NCBI GenBank assembly: GCA_002404115.1 | Contig: DHJB01000055.1 | Coordinates: 11,755 to 24,353 of the forward strand | Length of the DNA stretch: 12,599 bases | Source: Microbacteriaceae bacterium UBA4731 | Lineage (GTDB): Bacteria; Actinomycetota; Actinomycetes; Actinomycetales; Microbacteriaceae | Direction of reading: 5' to 3' | Shown here: positions 6,424-12,157 of the stretch, in pieces | How the letters are laid out: each line of letters begins with the position of its first letter | Numbering within the stretch: the first letter of the stretch is position 1 | Translations under genes and position numbers: made by a program | Notes under the pieces: model-generated | Databases searched by the model: none | Seen by the model: only the letters and a program-made list of their open reading frames with translations | Told to the model about the DNA's origin: nothing

Positions 6424-7680
6424 TCAGTCCCTTCGGGCGGAGGCGGCGGTTGTGAGATCGGTCAGTGCAATCTTCTCATCAGCCAGCCGGTCGACGTCGA
6501 TCCGTGCGCGAGACCGGATGAGGTCCTGCACCGCCTGGTTCACGTCCCACACGTTCACGTTCATGCCGGCGACCACGCGCGAGTCGGCCACCCAGAAGGC
6601 GATGAACCGCCGGGCGGCCAGGTCGCCGCGGATCACGACCGAGGCATCCTTGGCCAGGTCGGCGTACCCGGAGTACTCCATGCCGAGGTCGAACTGGTCG
6701 GTGTAGAAGTACGGGATCTCGTCGTAGCTGACCTCGGCGCCGGCCATCGACTTCCCGGCGGCCGCTCCGGCGTTCTCGGCGTTGGCCCAGTGTTCGATGC
6801 GGATCCGGTGTCCGAGCACCGGGTGAAACACGCTCGCGACGTCGCCGACCGCGTAGACGTCAGCACCGCTCGTGCGGAATGCCGCGTCGGTGACGATGCC
6901 GTTGTCGACGTCGAGTCCGGCTTCCGCGGCCAGGGCGACGTTCGGAATGGCGCCGATGCCGACCACGACCACGTCGGCCGGAACGACCTCGCCGGACCCC
7001 AGCACGACCCCGGTCACGCCGTTTCCGTCGCCGACGATGTCCGAGACGCCGGTCGACATGCGGAGGTCCACACCGTTGGCGCGGTGCAGGTCGCCGAACA
7101 CAGCTCCCACCTCGTCGCCGACGATGAGGTTCAGCGGCACGCTCTCGCGGCCGAGCACGGTGACCTGGTTGCCGTAGCCCCTGGCTGCCGACGCAACCTC
7201 GAGGCCGATCCAGCCCGCGCCGACGATGACGACCCGGCGTGAGCCGGCCTCCAGCGCCTCGCGCAGCGCCTCTGACTGGCCGAGCGTGCGCAGGTGGTGC
7301 ACGCCGGCGAGGGCGCCGCCAGGCCCGGGGTATCGGCGCGACGCGGCCCCCGTGGCCAGCAGCAGCTTGTCGTAGTGCAGCACCTCACCGTCGTCGAGGG
7401 TGAGCTCATGGGCGGCCGGAGAGAGAGCGGATGCCGTTCGCCCGCGCAGCACCTCGATGTTCTGCTGCTCGTACCAGTCGGCGGGGTGCACGAACACGGT
7501 GTCCCGTTCGGCCTTCCCCTGCAGGTACTCCTTCGACAGCGGGGGCCGGATGTAGGGGAACTCGTCCTCCGCGGCGACGATCATGACGCGTCCGGCGAAG
7601 CCCCCCGCCCGGATCGCCTCCGCCGCCCGTGCCCCGGCCAGCCCGCCGCCGACGATCACGAATGCCTGGTCGCTGCTCAT
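6424..7680 (-). CDS. Ferredoxin-reductase-type FAD/NAD(P) oxidoreductase
   Basis: The 418-residue flavoprotein has an N-terminal FAD Rossmann motif GGGLAGARAAEAIR (11-24), an NAD(P) Rossmann motif VGAGWIGLEVASAA (153-166), the FAD-ribityl motif VYAVGDVASVF (275-285) and a C-terminal reductase domain (about 323-400, IPYFYTDQFDLGMEYSGYA and MNVNVWDVNQAVQDL). This is the rhodocoxin/putidaredoxin reductase class, which passes electrons from NAD(P)H to a ferredoxin or oxygenase. The position at the end of beta-2 of the NAD(P) fold, often acidic in NADH enzymes, is Gly176-Arg177 here. The ATG at 7680 has GAGGAG six bases upstream; an ATG at 7698 is possible but has a weaker site. It lies between folE and folP2, an unusual place for this family. 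No partner ferredoxin gene is in the window. Confidence 0.9.
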   Translation of the reverse strand: MSSDQAFVIVGGGLAGARAAEAIRAGGFAGRVMIVAAEDEFPYIRPPLSKEYLQGKAERDTVFVHPADWYEQQNIEVLRGRTASALSPAAHELTLDDGEVLHYDKLLLATGAASRRYPGPGGALAGVHHLRTLGQSEALREALEAGSRRVVIVGAGWIGLEVASAARGYGNQVTVLGRESVPLNLIVGDEVGAVFGDLHRANGVDLRMSTGVSDIVGDGNGVTGVVLGSGEVVPADVVVVGIGAIPNVALAAEAGLDVDNGIVTDAAFRTSGADVYAVGDVASVFHPVLGHRIRIEHWANAENAGAAAGKSMAGAEVSYDEIPYFYTDQFDLGMEYSGYADLAKDASVVIRGDLAARRFIAFWVADSRVVAGMNVNVWDVNQAVQDLIRSRARIDVDRLADEKIALTDLTTAASARRD

Positions 7681-7686
7681 GGTGTT

Positions 7687-7692
7687 CTCCTC
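7687..7692 (-). promoter_or_regulatory. Strong ribosome binding site that decides the reductase start
   Basis: GAGGAG, read on the minus strand, lies six bases before the ATG at 7680. The alternative ATG at 7698 has only an AGGA about nine bases upstream, and the residues between the two starts (MNEENT) carry no family similarity. The 7680 start places the FAD motif close to the N-terminus, as is normal for the family. Confidence 0.75.
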
Positions 7693-7715
7693 GTTCATGG
7701 TGTGGGTCCTGGAAT

Positions 7716-8375
7716 CTACGCGCGAAGTCCGCACCGGGCGAGGAACTCGTCCCTGCTGCGCGGGTCATCCCGAATCGCACCGTGCAGCGCGCTCGTGGTG
7801 GTGCGTGAGCCGGCGACCTGCACTCCCCGCAGCGACATGCACAGGTGCTCGGCCTCGATCACGACGCCCACGCCGCGCGGGGAGAGCTGGGCCTGGAGCC
7901 AGTCGGCGACATCCGTGGTCAGCCGTTCCTGCACCTGCAGGTCCCTGGCGAAGTACTCGAGCACCCTGGCCAGCTTCGACAGGCCGAGAATGCGGTCGCC
8001 GGGCAGGTAGCCGATGTGCGCGACGCCCTGGAAGGGAAGCAGGTGGTGCTCGCAGAGCGAGTGGAACGGGATGCCCTGCACCAGCACCAGTTCGGCGTAT
8101 CCCCCGTCGTTGGGAAACGTGGTCGGGGAGAAGTCGGTAGGGGTGAGCATCTCGATGAAGGCATCCGCCACCCGGCGCGGGGTGTCGGCCAGGTGCGGGC
8201 TGGTGACGTCGCGGCCGAGCGCGACCAGGAGATCGGCCACCGCCGCGGCAGCGAGCTCCCGGTCCGGCCCTCCGAGGGGCCCGGTTACCGGGCCGGCCTC
8301 ACCGTGCACCGCGCGCAGCGCCGAGGGGCCGTGGAGGACCGGCCGGGAACTGACGGTGCGTTCTGCGATTGACAT
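7716..8375 (-). CDS. folE: GTP cyclohydrolase I
   Basis: The 219-residue protein converts GTP to 7,8-dihydroneopterin triphosphate, the entry step of pterin and folate synthesis. The zinc ligands of the family are present as Cys108 and His111 in SLCEHHLLPF and Cys179 in EAEHLCMSLRG. The long conserved block ILGLSKLARVLEYFARDLQV (129-148), then QERLTTDVADWL, is intact, as is RTTTSALHG (191-199). A disordered-looking 35-residue N-terminus precedes the catalytic domain. The ATG at 8375 has GGAAAGGG five bases upstream. It is the first gene of the operon and diverges from the winged-helix regulator; a TTGACA-N17-TAACGT promoter lies in front. Its usual downstream partners folB and folK are absent from the window. 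Confidence 0.96.
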   Translation of the reverse strand: MSIAERTVSSRPVLHGPSALRAVHGEAGPVTGPLGGPDRELAAAAVADLLVALGRDVTSPHLADTPRRVADAFIEMLTPTDFSPTTFPNDGGYAELVLVQGIPFHSLCEHHLLPFQGVAHIGYLPGDRILGLSKLARVLEYFARDLQVQERLTTDVADWLQAQLSPRGVGVVIEAEHLCMSLRGVQVAGSRTTTSALHGAIRDDPRSRDEFLARCGLRA

Positions 8376-8404
8376 GGGATCCCTTTCCAGGCCGTGTACT
8401 CCCG

Positions 8405-8433
8405 ACGTTAAGACCGTTCCAATCTTTTGTCAA
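8405..8433 (-). promoter_or_regulatory. Sigma-70-type promoter of the folE operon
   Basis: On the minus strand a perfect -35 TTGACA (8433-8428) is separated by exactly 17 bp from TAACGT (8410-8405), a fair -10. The predicted start near 8398 gives a leader of about 23 nt containing GGAAAGGG before the folE ATG. This is the best promoter in the window. Confidence 0.7.
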
Positions 8434-8436
8434 GAT
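8422..8436. promoter_or_regulatory. Candidate operator palindrome between folE and the regulator
   Basis: ATCTT-TTGTC-AAGAT is a perfect 5-bp inverted repeat with a 5-bp spacer. It covers the folE -35 box and lies about 30 bp before the regulator start. A divergent wHTH regulator bound here would block folE transcription and could autoregulate. The arms are short, so the call rests mainly on position. Confidence 0.4.
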
Positions 8437-8452
8437 CCATTAGTTTTAGAGT

Positions 8453-8465
8453 TAGACTCATCCCA
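8453..8465 (+). promoter_or_regulatory. Candidate -10 box for a leaderless regulator mRNA
   Basis: TAGACT (8453-8458) is six bases before the ATG at 8465, and there is no Shine-Dalgarno sequence. A second partial box, TAGAGT (8447-8452), abuts it, giving the direct repeat TTAGAGTTAGAC. A TTGTCA at 8427-8432 is 20 bp from the TAGACT box, longer than ideal. Confidence 0.45.
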
Positions 8466-9172
8466 TGGAGAACCCATCGCCCACAGAGGAGACCCCGCTT
8501 CCTGGCCGCGTCGCCGCCGTCACGGCACTCTCCGACCCGGCCCGGCTCGCCCTGTACGAGCTGGTCACCCGCAGCGCGGAGCCGATCAGCCGGGATGCCG
8601 CGGCCGAAGCCGTCGGGCTCTCCCGCAGCACCGCCGCGTTCCACCTCGAGCGCCTCGCCGCGCTCGGCCTGGTCGACGTCGAGTACCGGCGCCTGAGCGG
8701 ACGGACCGGGCCCGGCTCGGGTCGCCCGGCGAAGCTGTACCGCCGCGCGGCGGCCGAGATCAGCGTCTCCCTCCCCGAGCGCCACTACGACCTGGCCGGC
8801 GACCTGCTCGCCGGCGCGATCGAGCAGTCCATCGAAACCGGGCTGCCCGTGCGCGAAACCCTCCGCGAGGTCGCGGGCGCGGCCGGGCGGAGCCGCGGCG
8901 CGGCCTCCGCCTCGCTCCCGCTCGCCCTGGCGGACAACGGTTTCGAACCGTGCCCGGACGGGGACGACATCGTGCTCGGCAACTGCCCGTTCCACCGCCT
9001 GGCCCAGAAGCACACCGACATCGTCTGCGAGCTCAATTACGAGCTCGTGCGCGGCCTGGCTGACGGTGCGGGTGACACGGAGCATGCCGTGCGGAGCGAC
9101 CCGGGGGCCGGGCGGTGCTGCATCAGGATCACGCGCGCCGCGGCATCCGCTCAACCGCCGAAATTGACCTGA
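8465..9172 (+). CDS. Winged-helix regulator with SufR-like cysteine cluster
   Basis: The 235-residue protein has an N-terminal ArsR/DeoR-like winged helix: ALSDPARLALYELVTRS (21-37), recognition-helix region GLSRSTAAFHLERLAALGLV (51-70), and a Gly-rich wing ending in GRPAKLYR (86-93). The C-terminal half carries Cys163, Cys174 (in NCPFH), Cys188 and a Cys218-Cys219 pair, spaced C-X10-C-X13-C-X29-CC. This resembles SufR-type repressors, where such cysteines hold an Fe-S cluster; Zn binding is the alternative. It is transcribed away from folE, with 89 bp between the starts holding overlapping promoters and a small palindrome, so it probably controls the folE operon and itself. DNA binding is confident; the sensed signal is inferred. 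Confidence 0.88.
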   Translation: MENPSPTEETPLPGRVAAVTALSDPARLALYELVTRSAEPISRDAAAEAVGLSRSTAAFHLERLAALGLVDVEYRRLSGRTGPGSGRPAKLYRRAAAEISVSLPERHYDLAGDLLAGAIEQSIETGLPVRETLREVAGAAGRSRGAASASLPLALADNGFEPCPDGDDIVLGNCPFHRLAQKHTDIVCELNYELVRGLADGAGDTEHAVRSDPGAGRCCIRITRAAASAQPPKLT

Positions 9173-9190
9173 CCGCATACCGGGCGCTCT

Positions 9191-9219
9191 CAGGAAAGCC
9201 CCAGCTAACGCGCAGATAC
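9191..9219 (+). promoter_or_regulatory. Three CAG-led direct repeats at 11-bp spacing before the response regulator
   Basis: CAGGAAA (9191-9197), CAGCTAA (9202-9208) and CAGATAC (9213-9219) begin exactly 11 bp apart, one helical turn. The third overlaps the candidate -10 GATACT. Tandem 7-bp sites with 4-bp gaps are the usual target of OmpR/PhoP-class regulators, so an autoregulatory site is likely. Confidence 0.5.
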
Positions 9220-9227
9220 TGGTGGCA
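9215..9227 (+). promoter_or_regulatory. Candidate -10 box, leaderless start of the response regulator
   Basis: GATACT (9215-9220) is followed by six bases and the ATG at 9227. No standard -35 is found: the 17-bp position (9192-9197) holds AGGAAA, part of the direct repeats. That arrangement fits a promoter needing an activator. Confidence 0.4.
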
Positions 9228-9919
9228 TGACCGATGGCCCCCGCATTCTCATTGTTGACGACGAGCCCAACATCAGGGATCTCCTCACCACCAGCCTGCG
9301 CTTCGCCGGCTTCGCCGTGCGCGCGGTTGGCAACGGCGCCCAGGCGATCTCCGCCGTTCTGGAGGAAGAGCCCGACCTCATCATCCTCGACGTCATGCTG
9401 CCCGACATGAACGGCTTCGGCGTGACCAAGCGCCTGCGTTCCGCCGGTTACACGGCGCCCATCCTCTTCCTCACCGCGAAGGATGACACGGAAGACAAGA
9501 TCACCGGCCTCACCGTGGGCGGCGACGACTACGTCACCAAACCGTTCAGCCTCGACGAAATCGTCGCGCGGATCAAGGCGATCCTGCGTCGCACCATGCA
9601 CGCGGACGAGGACGCCGTCATCCGTGCCGGGGAACTCACGATGGACCAGGACACCCACGAGGTGCTCGTCGGCGACGCGCCGATCGAGCTCAGCCCGACC
9701 GAGTTCAAGCTGCTGCGCTACCTCATGCTCAACCCGAACCGCGTGCTGTCCAAGGCACAGATCCTGGACCACGTCTGGGAGTACGACTTCAACGGAGACG
9801 CCGGCATCGTCGAGTCCTACATCTCCTACCTGCGCCGCAAGGTCGACACCCACTCGAGCGAACCCCTCATCCAGACCAAGCGCGGTTTCGGCTACATGCT
9901 GAAGGCGGCCAAGGCGTAG
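9227..9919 (+). CDS. OmpR-family response regulator
   Basis: The 230-residue protein has a receiver domain with the acidic pair Asp11-Asp12 (LIVDDEPNIR), phospho-acceptor Asp55 (LIILDVMLPDMNG), Thr83 (FLTAKDD) and Lys105 (VTKPFSLDE), all intact. A winged-helix DNA-binding domain follows (about 130-228), with ELSPTEFKLLRYLMLNPNRVLSKAQILDHVW and the wing RRKVDTHSSEPLIQTKRGFGYML. It is like the mycobacterial TrcR/MprA/TcrA group, but I cannot name the orthologue. The kinase gene starts 31 nt downstream on the same strand, so the pair is a two-component system. Three 11-bp-spaced repeats upstream suggest it binds its own promoter. The target genes are not evident, though the neighbouring divergons are candidates. 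Confidence 0.95.
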   Translation: MTDGPRILIVDDEPNIRDLLTTSLRFAGFAVRAVGNGAQAISAVLEEEPDLIILDVMLPDMNGFGVTKRLRSAGYTAPILFLTAKDDTEDKITGLTVGGDDYVTKPFSLDEIVARIKAILRRTMHADEDAVIRAGELTMDQDTHEVLVGDAPIELSPTEFKLLRYLMLNPNRVLSKAQILDHVWEYDFNGDAGIVESYISYLRRKVDTHSSEPLIQTKRGFGYMLKAAKA

Positions 9920-9950
9920 TCCCAGCGTGCGTAAGTACACTGGGGGTCTG

Positions 9951-11669
9951 ATGCACGAGTCATTAACGGAGCGCTGGAGCCGCATCTCCCTCCGATCCAA
10001 GATCACCGGCGTGACGGTGCTGATGGTGACGCTCGGACTGCTCGTCTCGGGCATCGGCACGATGGCCATGCTCCGCCAGTACGTCATCCAGCAGGTCGAT
10101 GCGAGGCTCCAGACCGACGCGCAGACGGCGCTGAAGGGCTATTCGTCGAGCGCCCTCTCCGCGGGCAACACCGAGGGCCTGTCCAGCGACTACTTCGCCG
10201 CCCTGTACGACGAGAGCGGCACCCCGCTCACCCACACCTGGACCGACCGACCGCACGAGGACTACCCGGTCGTCAGGATGCCGATGGACCTGCAGTCCGT
10301 CAACCGACTCGACGGTCAGATCCTGACGCTGCACAATGCGGCCCACGACACCGAGTTCCATGCGGTGGCCGTGCCCTTCGTGATCAGTCCGCAGGGCACC
10401 TACGGAACGCTCCTGATGGCCGTGTCACTCCGGCCGACGGAGAACACGATGGCCACCTACCTCACGATCTTCCTCGGCTTCGGCGTCGGCGTCGTGCTGG
10501 TTGGCGCCCTGCTGACCCGGCTGCTCGTAACGACAACGTTCGCGCCGTTGCGCGAGGTGGAACGCACGGCTGCGGCCATCGCCGACGGTGACTTCAGCCA
10601 GCGGCTCGGCGGCGCAACGCCCAACACCGAGGTCGGCCGCCTCAACCGGTCCCTGAACACCATGCTGAACCGCATCGACCGGGCCTTCAAGGACCGCGCG
10701 CGCACCATCGACCAGATGCGCCGCTTCGTCGGCGACGCCAGCCACGAGCTGCGCACGCCGCTCGTGTCGGTGCGTGGCTACGCCGAGCTCTACCGGATGG
10801 GCGCACTGCAGACCCCGGAGGAAGTCGCCCAGGCCATGCAGCGCATCGAGAAGGAAGCGATCCGGATGGGCGGCCTCGTCGAGGACCTGCTCGAGCTGGC
10901 CAGGCTCGACGGAACCAAGCCGCTCGCGCTCGCGCCCGTCGACCTCATGCCGCTCGCCCGCGATGCGGCCCTCGACGCCATGGCCTCCTCCCCCGGGCGC
11001 AGCGTGACCGTCATCACGCCCGCACCGGCCGACTTCGTGGACGCCACGGAGCTGCCGACCGTGGACCTTGCCACTTCGACCGGCGAAGTCGGACCGGCCA
11101 ACGGCCCAGGCCGTGCAACCGCGGCGCCCGGCGCCGCCTCGCTCACCGGCCCCGTCTCGTTCGCCGGGGCGACCCTGGCACGCCTGCGCACGCGCCGGCC
11201 TCGTCGTTCGGATGTCACAGCGCCCGCTCCCCAGGCCGTCCCTGAGCGGCCGTCCGGCGCCGTCCAGGCCGTCGTCATGGCGGAGGAGGACAAGATCCGC
11301 CAGGTGATCACCAACCTGATGGGCAACGCGCTGCGCTTCACCTCGCCGGACAGCCCGGTCGAACTCGAGGTCGCCGTCGATCGCCGCAATCAGCGGGCAT
11401 CCATTGCCGTGATCGACCACGGCGAGGGCATCCCCCCGCAGATTCGGGACAAGATCTTCCAGCGCTTCTGGCGAGCCGACACCTCGCGCGCCCGCGAAAC
11501 CGGCGGCAGCGGCCTGGGCCTGGCCATCGTCGCGTCCATCGTCGCCAGCCACAACGGCACCGTTGAGGTTGTGGAGACGCCAGGCGGCGGAGCGACGTTC
11601 CGCGTCTGGCTCCCCCTGGCCAGCTCCCCCAACGCGCCCCAGCCCGTCGTCTCTGCCCCGCGCTCCTAG
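9951..11669 (+). CDS. Sensor histidine kinase with a linker inserted in the ATPase domain
   Basis: The 572-residue kinase has a cytoplasmic N-terminus, TM1 (about 20-41), an extracellular domain of about 126 residues with no recognised fold, TM2 (about 168-191) and HAMP (about 192-245). HisKA follows with His265 in SHELRTPLVSVRGYAELYR, then a HATPase domain. The N-box is NLMGNALRF (455-463), G1 DHGEGIPP (489-496), F-box FQRFWRAD (503-510) and G2 GGSGLGLAIV (518-527), so it should be active. Between VTVITPAPADF and VVMAEEDKIRQ about 78 residues (363-440), rich in Pro, Ala, Gly and Arg, are inserted. The start is the ATG at 9951, with GGGGG five bases upstream; an in-frame GTG at 9927 is less likely. 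TACACT (9936-9941) could be a weak internal -10. Confidence 0.95.
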   Translation: MHESLTERWSRISLRSKITGVTVLMVTLGLLVSGIGTMAMLRQYVIQQVDARLQTDAQTALKGYSSSALSAGNTEGLSSDYFAALYDESGTPLTHTWTDRPHEDYPVVRMPMDLQSVNRLDGQILTLHNAAHDTEFHAVAVPFVISPQGTYGTLLMAVSLRPTENTMATYLTIFLGFGVGVVLVGALLTRLLVTTTFAPLREVERTAAAIADGDFSQRLGGATPNTEVGRLNRSLNTMLNRIDRAFKDRARTIDQMRRFVGDASHELRTPLVSVRGYAELYRMGALQTPEEVAQAMQRIEKEAIRMGGLVEDLLELARLDGTKPLALAPVDLMPLARDAALDAMASSPGRSVTVITPAPADFVDATELPTVDLATSTGEVGPANGPGRATAAPGAASLTGPVSFAGATLARLRTRRPRRSDVTAPAPQAVPERPSGAVQAVVMAEEDKIRQVITNLMGNALRFTSPDSPVELEVAVDRRNQRASIAVIDHGEGIPPQIRDKIFQRFWRADTSRARETGGSGLGLAIVASIVASHNGTVEVVETPGGGATFRVWLPLASSPNAPQPVVSAPRS

Positions 11670-11700
11670 CCGCGGCGCTGCTGAGGCGTCCTCCCCACGG

Positions 11701-11758
11701 GCGCCGGCCGGCGCTTCTGCACCGGATGATCGCGGCCGGGCCGTCCTCCGCGGCCGCG
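11701..11758. other. Two GC-rich palindromes after the kinase gene
   Basis: GCGCCGGCCGGCGC (11701-11714) is a perfect 14-bp palindrome. CGCGGCCG (11731-11738) pairs with CGGCCGCG (11751-11758) across a 12-nt loop. They lie 32-89 nt past the kinase stop with no T-tract. They may slow or end transcription, or simply reflect local GC richness. The 132-nt gap holds no gene. Confidence 0.4.
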
Positions 11759-11788
11759 TCGTAGCCTGAGCGGCATTCCGTCAACGTC

Positions 11789-11795
11789 GAGAGGA
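11789..11795 (+). promoter_or_regulatory. Ribosome binding site of the WXG100 gene
   Basis: GAGAGGA ends six bases before the ATG at 11802. It contrasts with the apparently leaderless genes in this window and fixes the start of a short coding region. Confidence 0.7.
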
Positions 11796-11801
11796 CCCAC
11801 C

Positions 11802-12092
11802 ATGACGCGTTATCAGGTCGACAGCGAGGCCGTACTGAGCACCACCGCAACCTGCCGGGCGTCTCTTGGCCGCATCGAGGCCGATGTCGCCGGGCTGCTG
11901 CACCAGCTCACCAGCCTGGAGGGCTCCTGGACCGGCCAGGCCTCCACCGCGTTCCAGGCAGTGGTCTCTGATTGGCGGGCCACCCAGCAGCGCGTCGCTG
12001 AGAGCGCCCAGGGCATCAACCAGGCGCTGAGCCTGGCCGGACGGCAGTACGCCGACGTCGAGCAGGCCAACATGCACCTCTTCGCCCGTTAG
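11802..12092 (+). CDS. WXG100 family (ESAT-6-like) protein
   Basis: The 96-residue protein has the classic layout: helix 1 (about 5-40), the W-x-G turn Trp43-Thr-Gly45 in GSWTGQASTAFQ, and helix 2 (about 48-88). The length is normal for the family. Near the C-terminus YADVE (83-87) fits the Y-x-x-x-D/E type VII export signal. Family members form helical-hairpin dimers and leave the cell through an FtsK/SpoIIIE-type EccC ATPase. No ESX component or second WXG100 gene is in the window, so it may be a homodimeric single-gene substrate. Cys18 in helix 1 is unusual for this small protein class. It is convergent with groEL and shares a stem-loop with it. Confidence 0.93.
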   Translation: MTRYQVDSEAVLSTTATCRASLGRIEADVAGLLHQLTSLEGSWTGQASTAFQAVVSDWRATQQRVAESAQGINQALSLAGRQYADVEQANMHLFAR

Positions 12093-12100
12093 ACGCGGGT

Positions 12101-12139
12101 ACAACAAAGCTGGGCGCCTCCCGAAGGAGACGCCCAGCT
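12101..12139 (-). terminator. Intrinsic terminator of groEL, possibly two-way
   Basis: AGCTGGGCG (12108-12116) pairs with CGCCCAGCT (12131-12139). After one mismatch, CTCC (12118-12121) pairs with GGAG (12126-12129) around a CGAA loop. In the groEL direction the stem is followed by TTTGTTGT (12107-12100 region, minus strand), a real T-rich tail. In the plus direction it is followed by CAGTGAAAC, so termination of the WXG100 mRNA there is less certain. Confidence 0.85.
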
Positions 12140-12157
12140 CAGTGAAACGGTCCGGAC

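Noticed and set aside
4791..7242. Plus-strand open frames (4791-6110 and 6298-7242)
   Set aside because: Both are antisense to the RibD-like, FolP2 and reductase genes; they are low-complexity and have no domain.
7681..7734. Longer N-termini of the reductase (7734 or 7698)
   Set aside because: 7734 lies inside folE. 7698 is possible, but the GAGGAG before 7680 and the position of the FAD motif favour the shorter form.
8953..9172. Regulator as an ordinary ArsR metal-resistance repressor
   Set aside because: The protein is about twice the usual ArsR length, the cysteines are in a C-terminal domain, and no metal exporter gene is adjacent.
9927..9950. GTG start at 9927 for the histidine kinase
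   Set aside because: The extra eight residues show no family similarity, and the ATG at 9951 has a G-rich site at good spacing.
8408..10087. Long minus-strand open frame of 559 codons
   Set aside because: It runs antisense through the regulator, response regulator and kinase genes, has no recognisable domain, and exists because high-GC codon bias removes stops from the opposite strand.
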